This document shows, piece by piece, positions 7,965-15,093 of a stretch of 46,238 nucleotides of DNA. A program made the translations under genes and the position numbers. The number at the start of each line of letters is the position of its first letter. Within the stretch, counting starts at the first letter, position 1. The notes under the pieces are model-generated. The model worked only from the letters and a program-made list of their open reading frames with translations, made no database searches and was not told where the DNA came from. Source of the stretch: Saccharibacillus qingshengii (GTDB lineage Bacteria; Bacillota; Bacilli; Paenibacillales; Paenibacillaceae); contig NZ_JAAZWC010000034.1 in assembly GCF_013185195.1 (NCBI RefSeq), forward strand, positions 1-46,238, written 5' to 3'.

Positions 7965-9085
7965 CACTGTTGTTCTCCTTCTCGGCTGCGCAAGTCTGCG
8001 GTATAAGAAGCCGCGGCTTCGCCCAGCTCTTCGATATCTTCGATGTGTACGTCGCCGATCGTGCCGATCCGGAACACCTTCGCTCCGCTCAACTTGCCGG
8101 GATAGATCACGAAACCCTGCCGCTTCAGGTGCAGATAGAAATCTTCGAATGTAAAACCTGCCAGATTGGGGTCGTTGAATGTGGTGATAAACGGGGAATG
8201 AAACGCATCCGGCAGATGGGTCTCGAATCCCGCCCGGCGCATCACGCGCACAAGCGTCCGCTGGTTGGCCGTATACCGGGCGCAGCGCTGGCGGACTCCG
8301 CCTTCTTCGTCCAATTCGAGCAGCGCCTGCCGGAAAGCCCGGACGGTATGCGTCGGCGAGGTATACCGCCATTTGCCTTGTTCCTTTTCCATCACCTGCC
8401 ACTGGTCGAACAGATCGAGCGACAGCGAGCGGGCATTGCCTTCGCAGACTTCCAGCAAGCGGGTGCGGGCCAGTACGAAACTGAATCCGGGCACGCCCTG
8501 GATACACTTGTTGGCGCTGCTGACCAGATAATCGATACCCAGCTGCTGGACATCGATCGGTATACCGCCGAAGCTGCTCATGGCATCCACAACCGATATT
8601 TTTCCATGACGGCGGATCACTTCGATCAGAGCTTCCAGCGGATTCAAGATCCCGGTTGTCGTCTCGCAGTGCACAAGAGCGACATGCGTAATCGACGGAT
8701 CTTCCCGCAGCGCTTCGTCCAGCCTCTCCGCTTGTGTCGGACGGTCCGGCGGGCTTTCGAGCAGGCGGTGCGAGATACGCAGAACGTCCGCAATCTCCCC
8801 GATCCGCTGCCCGTAAGCTCCGTTGGCCAGAATCAGCAGCCGGCCGTCTTCGGGTACGGCCGTTCCAACCGCCGCTTCGACTCCGAACGTTCCGCTGCCC
8901 TGCATCGGCACGGCCGTATAGTCTTCGGAAGAAGCGCCGGACAGACGCAGCAGAGCGGCGCGAATCTCCTGAACGATTTCTTTGTATTCGGTATCCCAGG
9001 TGCACCAGTCGGTCAGCATACTGGCTTTGACCGACGAGGTGGTGGTCAGGGGGCCGGGCGTCAGCAGCAAATAAGGTTTATCCAT
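7964..9085 (-). CDS. phnW: 2-aminoethylphosphonate-pyruvate transaminase
   Basis: A 373-residue PLP enzyme that moves the amino group of 2-aminoethylphosphonate to pyruvate, giving phosphonoacetaldehyde and alanine. It is a class V aminotransferase. The N-terminus LLLTPGPLTTT, the PLP-phosphate pocket in MQGSGTFGVEA, VDAMSSFGG with the ring-contacting Asp, and the PLP lysine in SSANKCIQGVPGF are all typical of PhnW, as is the length. The ATG at 9085 was preferred over 9106 because AAGGAGGAG precedes it at normal distance. It lies 46 nt after the second PHP gene and shares one base with phnX. Confidence 0.96.
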   Translation of the reverse strand: MDKPYLLLTPGPLTTTSSVKASMLTDWCTWDTEYKEIVQEIRAALLRLSGASSEDYTAVPMQGSGTFGVEAAVGTAVPEDGRLLILANGAYGQRIGEIADVLRISHRLLESPPDRPTQAERLDEALREDPSITHVALVHCETTTGILNPLEALIEVIRRHGKISVVDAMSSFGGIPIDVQQLGIDYLVSSANKCIQGVPGFSFVLARTRLLEVCEGNARSLSLDLFDQWQVMEKEQGKWRYTSPTHTVRAFRQALLELDEEGGVRQRCARYTANQRTLVRVMRRAGFETHLPDAFHSPFITTFNDPNLAGFTFEDFYLHLKRQGFVIYPGKLSGAKVFRIGTIGDVHIEDIEELGEAAASYTADLRSREGEQQ

Positions 9086-9131
9086 CGTATTCGGCTCCTC
9101 CTTCAAGTTCGAATTTGCGGTCTATACCGCG

Positions 9132-10094
9132 TTAGGGCAGAAACAGATCGGCCGGGAAGACCGCATTCGACCACGCGGTACTGCCGTCGAAGCCGATACA
9201 CTCGACCCGGACATATCCTTCGCCGCCGCGGAGCGGGAACGACCCGTGCGATACCGGCTCTCCCCCGGGATCGTATACCATATGCCCGTTTCCGGGATGT
9301 GCCAGAAACTTGATCCGTTTGACCGGGGAACATTCGATTTCGAGCCGGCCATCGCGTACCCGCAGATCCAGGATCTTCGGACCGTTCGACGAATAATACC
9401 GGCCTTTTCTCAAGGCATCGACCACGGACTGACCTTCAAGCTTGTCCGCCTGGACTTCGACCCATCCACCGAAAAATTCGGATTCCACCGCATCGATCGC
9501 TCCGCCGTGCGCATCGTCCGAAGCGATCGCGTGGATCCGGCGCCCGTGCCTCAGCAGATAATCCCAGTAAGCGATCCCGCATCCCGCCGCTTCGTCCAGC
9601 TCCGACTGGTGGTTGTAGATTTCGATTGCGGTATATCCCTGCAGGGCCAGCAGATCTGTCGGTTTGTTCTTCGACCATTCGGGGTGGTTCAAGATCACCA
9701 GATTGCCTCGGGCGCGCATGTCGTCAATCAGGGTCTGGATCGTGTTCAGATTCTCGTAATCCGGTTTGGCATGCTCTTCGTTATGTTCGAATTCTCCGAT
9801 CGGCTCCACGAAGCGATCGAGCAGCCCATGCAGATGGTACTGCTGCCCGGTCTCTTCCCGGCTCATCTCGCACGCCATCTCGTAGCCGCCGATCATAATG
9901 AAATTCCCGTCGTCGTACGCTTCGGACTTGAAATAAATCTCGTGATCGCTCAGGCACAAAAAGTCATACCCTTTGTTCCGATAAGCCGCAATAACGGTCT
10001 CGGGCTCATATTGTCCGTCGCTGCGGGTGGAATGGGTATGCAGATTGCCTTTGTACATGCGGCTTCCGCCATCGAGCAGTACGAATTCACGCAT
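9132..10094 (-). CDS. PHP-domain metallohydrolase, CehA/McbA type (second copy)
   Basis: A 320-residue cytoplasmic metal-dependent hydrolase. The PHP fold is seen from the N-terminal NLHTHSTRSDGQY (HxH metal motif) through LCLSDHE, LVILNHPEW, AIEIYNH to IASDDAHG, all likely metal or active-site residues. The last about 80 residues (YVRVECIGFDGSTAWSNAVF) form the beta-sandwich-like tail common in CehA/McbA proteins. It is a paralogue of the gene just upstream (same motifs in the same order) and starts 2 nt after it, with GGGAGGAGG ahead of the ATG. PHP enzymes mostly hydrolyse phosphoesters, and a PHP enzyme opening a cyclic phosphate is known in C-P lyase pathways. Here, without C-P lyase genes, I infer hydrolysis of a phosphonate ester before PhnW/PbfA. 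The substrate is unknown. Confidence 0.88.
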   Translation of the reverse strand: MREFVLLDGGSRMYKGNLHTHSTRSDGQYEPETVIAAYRNKGYDFLCLSDHEIYFKSEAYDDGNFIMIGGYEMACEMSREETGQQYHLHGLLDRFVEPIGEFEHNEEHAKPDYENLNTIQTLIDDMRARGNLVILNHPEWSKNKPTDLLALQGYTAIEIYNHQSELDEAAGCGIAYWDYLLRHGRRIHAIASDDAHGGAIDAVESEFFGGWVEVQADKLEGQSVVDALRKGRYYSSNGPKILDLRVRDGRLEIECSPVKRIKFLAHPGNGHMVYDPGGEPVSHGSFPLRGGEGYVRVECIGFDGSTAWSNAVFPADLFLP

Positions 10095-10096
10095 CG

Positions 10097-11074
10097 TTAT
10101 TCCTCCTCCCGCAGCAGATCAGCCACGAAGACCGGGTTGGACCAAGCCACATTGCCGTCGAAATCGATACATTCCACGCGGATATACTGCATTTCCGGCT
10201 CAATCGGTATGGAAGCGAGCGTCTGGGGGCTGCCGCCTTGGAAATCGCCGACGAACGGACCGCGCAGCGGGAAGGCTTTGAACATAATCAGCTTGCAGGG
10301 AGAACATTCGACGATCAGCTGGCCGTCTTCTACCCGCAGGGCATGAATGGCAGGTCCGGTACTGGAATAAAAGCGGCCGGCTTTGAGACTTGCGACGATT
10401 GCACGGGGAGTAAGCGTATCGGCCTGGACGCAAACCCAGCCTCCGCCGTATTCCGGCATGGCCCAATTCCGGTCATGGGTATGGGAATCGTCCGCCGCGA
10501 TACCGAAGACGCGTTTGCCGTTCTGCAGCGCGTGATGCCAGTAAGCGGCGCCGTACGAACTGACAGGCGACCACTCGGTCGCGTGATTGTAGATCTCGAT
10601 CGCGAAAAATCCGTCGTAGCGGACCATATCTTCGAAGCGGGTCAGATGCCATTCGGGATGATTAAAAATCACGAGGTTGCCGTGCGCGTTCATCTCGTCG
10701 ATCAGCGCCTGCGGCGAGTGATCGCCTTCCCACGGCAGCGGAACCGGAAACCGCTCCAGATGTTCGAATCTAACCTGCGCAGGCTGTGCGTCCGGATCGT
10801 CCAACACGCCAAAATGATAGCCCGGATCGCGGTCGGCCACCGGATTGAGTCCGCCCCGCTCCATGCCGGGAAGCGTGATGAACGTGTCCGTATTGAACTC
10901 GTCCGTCCGCGCATAGACATCGTGGTCGCTGATACATACGAAGTGATAGCCTTTTTCCTTGAATACTTCCACCGTCTCCGCCGCCGAAAGCGAACCGTCG
11001 GACCAGGTCGTGTGCAGATGCAGATTGCCTTTGTACGACGACTGATCGGCATGCAGATAAATTTTATTTTCCAC
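10097..11074 (-). CDS. PHP-domain metallohydrolase, CehA/McbA type (first gene of operon)
   Basis: A 325-residue relative of the following gene. Metal-binding stretches are NLHLHTTWSDGSL, VCISDHDVY, LVIFNHPEWH, AIEIYNH and IAADDSHTHDR; the C-terminal tail ends in YIRVECIDFDGNVAWSNPVF. No signal peptide is seen, so it acts inside the cell. I prefer the GTG at 11074, which has TGGAGGG 8 nt upstream, over the GTG at 11092, which would itself overlap that ribosome site. As promoter-proximal gene it should be strongly expressed. Two diverged copies suggest different substrates, for instance two ester types or two consecutive hydrolytic steps. Confidence 0.88.
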   Translation of the reverse strand: MENKIYLHADQSSYKGNLHLHTTWSDGSLSAAETVEVFKEKGYHFVCISDHDVYARTDEFNTDTFITLPGMERGGLNPVADRDPGYHFGVLDDPDAQPAQVRFEHLERFPVPLPWEGDHSPQALIDEMNAHGNLVIFNHPEWHLTRFEDMVRYDGFFAIEIYNHATEWSPVSSYGAAYWHHALQNGKRVFGIAADDSHTHDRNWAMPEYGGGWVCVQADTLTPRAIVASLKAGRFYSSTGPAIHALRVEDGQLIVECSPCKLIMFKAFPLRGPFVGDFQGGSPQTLASIPIEPEMQYIRVECIDFDGNVAWSNPVFVADLLREEE

Positions 11075-11139
11075 CGCTGTTTCCCTCCACACTCGATTGT
11101 TTTTTTGTGTTTTTGTATGGATTAATGTTGTTTGCGCTT

Positions 11140-11168
11140 ATCATACGGCGAAGTTTCGAGCGTTTCAA
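11140..11168 (-). promoter_or_regulatory. sigma-A promoter of the phosphonate operon
   Basis: On the minus strand TTGAAA (11163-11168), a 17-nt spacer and TATGAT (11140-11145). Transcription would start near 11133, about 58 nt before the first gene. The upstream minus-strand sequence has TTTGTTA and CTGTTAAA around 11190-11210, possible half-sites for the DeoR protein. Confidence 0.7.
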
Positions 11169-11294
11169 TCGAATTTGAAGGATTTAACAGAGGCCTAACA
11201 AAGTTAATCCAAATCGAAAACAACTTGGCCTTTTCCTGTCGATCCTGCATCAGAAATTACAAAAGTCGACTTGGGCGGCGGCAGTTTCGGCACG

Positions 11295-11321
11295 AAAAAA
11301 AGCCCGCGCTAAAGCGCGGGC
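11295..11321 (-). terminator. terminator of the sensor kinase-lipoprotein operon
   Basis: On the minus strand GCCCGCGC-TTTA-GCGCGGGC followed by TTTTTTT, 24 nt after the lipoprotein stop. It isolates this operon from the phosphonate operon. Confidence 0.9.
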
Positions 11322-11345
11322 TTTCCCGAATCCGAATCTTCTTTC

Positions 11346-12554
11346 CTACCAGGAAACAGTGATGACGGTTGTGGTCGATACCAACTCGCCGTTCAATCGC
11401 TCCGACTTCGTGACCATAATCTTGGTTCCGGACGGACTCCATTTCATCCGATCGCCGGCATCGGCCAAATCGGGAGACAGCAGAAACGATTGACCGGTGC
11501 CGGCGTCCGCGATATAGAACCCGTCGCGTCCGGCCTCCCGGCTCGCCGTGACCGTATACGCCAAGCGTTTGCCGTCCGGTGACCACCCTGTTCCGAAAAA
11601 GCCTTTGCCGTCGGCCAGCTTCTTGATTTCTTTGCCGGAAGGATCGGTGAGCAGCAGCTCTTCCTGCGTATCGCCGATCCGTTTCACGACCGCCAACTGC
11701 GTCCCGTCGGGCGAAGGGACGAGACTCGGAAACGGACTTCCGATCGGCGAGGCGGATTTGCTTGCAGGATCGTAGGCGTACATGCCCCAGTCGGTATCCG
11801 CCAATCCGTAATAAATCCGACCGTCCGATGCCGCCTGGAGCGAGTGCATCATCACCCTTTTCCCGTCCGTATCCGCGATCCGCGTCTCCGTTCCCGACAG
11901 ATCTGCTCCGTAAATATCCGGCTCGCCTTCTTTGGCGTACACGATATGATCGCTGCCCAGCCATCCTGCATCCTGCGAAGATACGTATTCTTTTCCGTCC
12001 GGCGCCGCAATCTTCGTCAGCTTGCGGCTCTTCATCTCCAACAGATAAGGAATACCGCTGTTCCCGCTGTCGTTCAGCAGAAACAGATGCCCGCCGTCCG
12101 GAGACAGCAGCGGAGCTCCCCAACTTAGGCCGTCGCCGCCGTGGAGCAGTTCTTCTTCGCCGGAATCCAGGTCCCGGATATACAGGCTGTAAGGCGGCAT
12201 TTTGGTTTCGCCGATCCAGACCGGTTCCGCTTCCGGATCGGGCTTTTGCACAATAATGTGGGTGTCGTCCAGCCAGATACCGCCAAGCGTATGCTCCAGC
12301 TCGTCGATCTTTTCAAGCTTGAGACCGGAATACACCGATGGGTTGGGATTGGATTTGACGGTTACGGAAGGCTTCGCCGCACCTTGCGCAGCCGCCGTCT
12401 CCAGATCCGCTCCGCCTTTCACCTGGACCTGTTTTTCGCCTGCGCAGCCTCCGATCAAAACGACCGCAAGCATGCTGCCGAGCAGGATGAGCCGTCGGCG
12501 GGATTGTGGAATGCCCGATTCGTTCGGGTCTTTGCTGGATCGATTTCGATTCAT
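11346..12554 (-). CDS. lipoprotein with WD40/TolB-like beta-propeller
   Basis: A 402-residue predicted surface lipoprotein. A basic N-terminus is followed by a hydrophobic segment and lipobox LIGGC (Cys about 39), longer than a usual signal peptide. The body has at least four SPDG/SPSG-type propeller blades (SPDGGHLFLLND, SPDGTQLAVVKR, SPDGKRLAYTV, SPSGTKIMVTK), as in TolB or dipeptidyl-peptidase propellers, but no hydrolase domain follows. The ATG at 12554 has AGGGGAGG at good distance; the in-frame ATG at 12578 has none. It lies 82 nt after the histidine-kinase gene, ahead of the terminator, so is probably co-transcribed with it. It may be an accessory or target of the two-component system. 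Function unknown. Confidence 0.85.
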   Translation of the reverse strand: MNRNRSSKDPNESGIPQSRRRLILLGSMLAVVLIGGCAGEKQVQVKGGADLETAAAQGAAKPSVTVKSNPNPSVYSGLKLEKIDELEHTLGGIWLDDTHIIVQKPDPEAEPVWIGETKMPPYSLYIRDLDSGEEELLHGGDGLSWGAPLLSPDGGHLFLLNDSGNSGIPYLLEMKSRKLTKIAAPDGKEYVSSQDAGWLGSDHIVYAKEGEPDIYGADLSGTETRIADTDGKRVMMHSLQAASDGRIYYGLADTDWGMYAYDPASKSASPIGSPFPSLVPSPDGTQLAVVKRIGDTQEELLLTDPSGKEIKKLADGKGFFGTGWSPDGKRLAYTVTASREAGRDGFYIADAGTGQSFLLSPDLADAGDRMKWSPSGTKIMVTKSERLNGELVSTTTVITVSW

Positions 12555-12636
12555 TTCTGTCGTCCTCCCCTTGATCATAACTACAGCTTACCCGGGAATT
12601 ACGTCCAAAATATTGCGAATTCCAGACCGGAACGCG

Positions 12637-14142
12637 TTAATCGGCAGGCAGCTTGGGCTGTACAGCCGGAAAGATCAGCTCGAACGAGGCGCCTTCTCCT
12701 TCCGTCCGCAGCAGTTCGATTCGGCCTCCCTGCGCTTCCAGCAGCCGCTTGACCAGCGACAGTCCGAGTCCGCTTCCGCCCGACAGCCGGGCCCGGTCTT
12801 TGTTGACCGTGTAGAACGGTTCGAAAATCTTCTCCCGGGCATCTTCCGGAATCGAAAGTCCGGTACTGCTTACCACCAATCGCACCGCTTCTTCGACCGG
12901 CCCGCCTTCCACCTTCGCCGTTCCGCCATGACGGTTGTATTTGATCGCGTTATCCAACAGATTCGTAAAAATATGCATAAAGCTCTCGGCATCGCACCAG
13001 ACGGTGGAAGGCCTCACCCGGATCTCGAGCGTGACGCCGAACTGCTCCGCTTTGCCCCGCATTCGCGCCGCCACATCGTGCAGGGCGGCAGCCGCATCCA
13101 CTTCCGAAGCTTCCAATTCGAAATCGTAGCGCTCAAGCGCAGACAGCCGAAGCACTTTTTCCACCATTTCGTACAGCCGCTGCGCTTCTTTGTCGATACT
13201 GACGCGCGCCTCGCCCAGCAGCTGCGGATCGTCCGGATACATCCCGAGCAGCTCCGTGTAGGCCTTGATCGTGGTCAGAGGTGTTTTGAATTCATGGCTG
13301 ATATTGCCGATGTACTGCTTCTGCCGGTGCTCAAGCGCCTGCAGCCGCTCGACCGCCTGGGCGAGCTTGCTTCGTTCGTCTTCGAGTCCCGCCATATTAC
13401 GCCGGATTTCGCCGCTCATATACGTGATTCCCCGGCCCAGCTCACCCAGTTCATCCCGGCGCGCAAGCGGTTCTTCCGTCAGAAACTGTCCCATCCGAAT
13501 CCGGTCGGCCGAGGCTTTGAGCTTGAGAATGGCGGTAGCAAAACGGCTGTAATACGCGTAACCGAGCAGGAAAGCCGCTGCCGCGACCGCACCGCCCACA
13601 ATCAGAAACAGCCGCCGGATCGCTTGGTAAAAACTCAGATAGCTGTCGATCGGATAATCGAAACGGATCGCGCCGAGCTGCTCTTGCGGACCTTCCACCG
13701 GCGCGAAGTACAGAATCGTCCCGCCTTCCGCACCCTGCCTGAAATAAGCGATACTTCCGGCGAGCGCGTAATCGAGCGATTCCGTTCCGGCGCCTTCCGG
13801 CTGCGTCAATCCGGTGCGAACGGTCCGTATCGAAGAACCGAGTACGCTCCGGTCGCGGGCATACAGCGTCACGGGCATTCCGGTCAAATCCGCCAGTTCG
13901 CTGGCCAAACGTACACCTTCCCGCTTATAAAAAACCAAGGCGTCCTCATAGGGCGTCTCCGTATAATATTCCTGCCGCAGGCGAAGATTGGCCAGCTGCG
14001 TCTGGCGCGCCAGCACGTCTTCGATCTGCGCCGTCTGATTGTCTTGAATCCCACGCAGCACAAAAGCGCTCAAAAGACCTATGCTGAGCAGGAGCAGCAC
14101 CGCGAGAAACAGCGTAAATTTGAGCCGGATTCCGAGCTTCAT
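12637..14142 (-). CDS. membrane sensor histidine kinase
   Basis: A 501-residue kinase. TM1 is at about 9-30, followed by an extracellular sensor region of about 145 residues, TM2 at 178-198 and a HAMP region (about 200-250). The dimerisation/phosphoacceptor segment is ISHEFKTPLTTIKAY with His283. The ATP-binding domain has NLLDNAIKYN (N box) and GGSGLGLSLVKRLLEAQGG (G box). It overlaps the response-regulator gene by 4 nt, so the two form a cognate pair. The signal is not evident. Confidence 0.95.
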   Translation of the reverse strand: MKLGIRLKFTLFLAVLLLLSIGLLSAFVLRGIQDNQTAQIEDVLARQTQLANLRLRQEYYTETPYEDALVFYKREGVRLASELADLTGMPVTLYARDRSVLGSSIRTVRTGLTQPEGAGTESLDYALAGSIAYFRQGAEGGTILYFAPVEGPQEQLGAIRFDYPIDSYLSFYQAIRRLFLIVGGAVAAAAFLLGYAYYSRFATAILKLKASADRIRMGQFLTEEPLARRDELGELGRGITYMSGEIRRNMAGLEDERSKLAQAVERLQALEHRQKQYIGNISHEFKTPLTTIKAYTELLGMYPDDPQLLGEARVSIDKEAQRLYEMVEKVLRLSALERYDFELEASEVDAAAALHDVAARMRGKAEQFGVTLEIRVRPSTVWCDAESFMHIFTNLLDNAIKYNRHGGTAKVEGGPVEEAVRLVVSSTGLSIPEDAREKIFEPFYTVNKDRARLSGGSGLGLSLVKRLLEAQGGRIELLRTEGEGASFELIFPAVQPKLPAD

Positions 14143-14906
14143 GCTGACGTTCCGGCTGCCTGCGCCGAGGCTTTGTAGCCGACTCCGTATACGGTCTGCA
14201 GCAGCCCCTGATGTTTCTCGCCCAGCTTTTTGCGCAGCCGCTGTACATGGATATCCACCGTGCGCGTGCCTCCCGCATAATCCATACTCCAGACCCGGTC
14301 AAGCAGATCGTCCCGGGTAAATACCCGCGACGGCCGGGAAGCGAGCAGTGTCAGCAGATCGAACTCTTTGGGCGTCAATTCCAGCTCGATGCCGTCCAGT
14401 TCGGCCGATCGGTGGGAGATCCGGATCCGAAGAGGCCCAAGTTGAACCCGGTCGCCCGCTTCTTCGGGCTCGTTCTGACTGTCCGCAGTTTCGGTCAAGG
14501 CCGCCGAATCCGCGGGCGCGCTTTTCTCCAATCGCCGGATCAAAGCTTTCACGCGTGCCAGCACTTCGCGAATTTCGAACGGCTTCGTCATATAATCGTC
14601 CGCGCCCAGTTCCAGACCGACGATCTTGTCGATCAGCTCGTTTTTGACGGTCAGCTCGTTTTTGACGGTCAGCAGGATAATCCCGATTCCGCTTCGGTGT
14701 TCCAGACGGCGGCAGACTTCGTAACCGTCCATCTTCGGCATCATGACATCAAGCACCAGCACGGAAGGCCCGAAACTTTCGACTTTCTCCAACGCTTCCT
14801 CTCCGTCCGAAGCCGTCTCGGTCTCATACCCTTCACGCTTCAGCGCATAGGCGATCGCGCTGTGGATGCCCGGCTCGTCGTCCACGACCAGCACTTTCTT
14901 GTTCAT
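14139..14906 (-). CDS. OmpR/PhoB-family response regulator with a duplicated segment in the receiver
   Basis: A 255-residue regulator. The receiver domain (1-120) has the acidic pair DDE (9-11), phosphoacceptor Asp53 in LVLDVMMPKMDG, switch Thr80 and Lys108 in YMTKPF. An acidic linker leads to a C-terminal winged helix (about 155-248) with ELTPKEFDLLTLLA and RTVDIHVQRLRKKLG. The ATG at 14906 follows AGGAGGAGCGG. Oddity: TVKNEL occurs twice in a row (80-85, 86-91), coded by an exact 18-bp tandem duplication (14634-14669), just after beta-4 where the switch threonine sits. This lengthens the beta4-alpha4 loop by six residues. Its effect on phosphorylation switching is uncertain; the rest of the gene is intact. 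Confidence 0.93.
   Translation of the reverse strand: MNKKVLVVDDEPGIHSAIAYALKREGYETETASDGEEALEKVESFGPSVLVLDVMMPKMDGYEVCRRLEHRSGIGIILLTVKNELTVKNELIDKIVGLELGADDYMTKPFEIREVLARVKALIRRLEKSAPADSAALTETADSQNEPEEAGDRVQLGPLRIRISHRSAELDGIELELTPKEFDLLTLLASRPSRVFTRDDLLDRVWSMDYAGGTRTVDIHVQRLRKKLGEKHQGLLQTVYGVGYKASAQAAGTSA
14634..14669. repeat. 18-bp exact tandem duplication inside the response-regulator gene
   Basis: Two adjacent identical 18-mers (14634-14651 and 14652-14669), followed by three more matching bases. The insertion keeps the frame and adds six residues (TVKNEL) to the receiver domain. Confidence 0.95.
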
Positions 14907-15034
14907 CTCCGCTCCTCCTGTTCGTGTACGTCTTTTCCCCATTAAACACCATCTTCCGCCAAAGACCAAAACCCTTCCTGCCCGCACGGCGGCTCCATGC
15001 GGCACGGCAGGTCTACCGATCTTTTTCCGGATGC

Positions 15035-15077
15035 AAAAACAGCCGCAGCGGAAGCCGATTCGGCCCGCTGCAGCTGT
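15035..15077 (-). terminator. terminator after the GGDEF gene
   Basis: On the minus strand ACAGCTGCAGCGGG pairs, with one mismatch, with CCGCTGCGGCTGT and is followed by TTTTTG, 17 nt past the GGDEF stop. It separates this gene from the two-component operon. Confidence 0.75.
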
Positions 15078-15093
15078 ACAATCGAAATCGGAA

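Noticed and set aside
373-11074. C-P lyase type phosphonate operon
   Set aside because: No phnG, H, I, J, K, L or M genes; C-P cleavage here is by the PhnX phosphonatase route.
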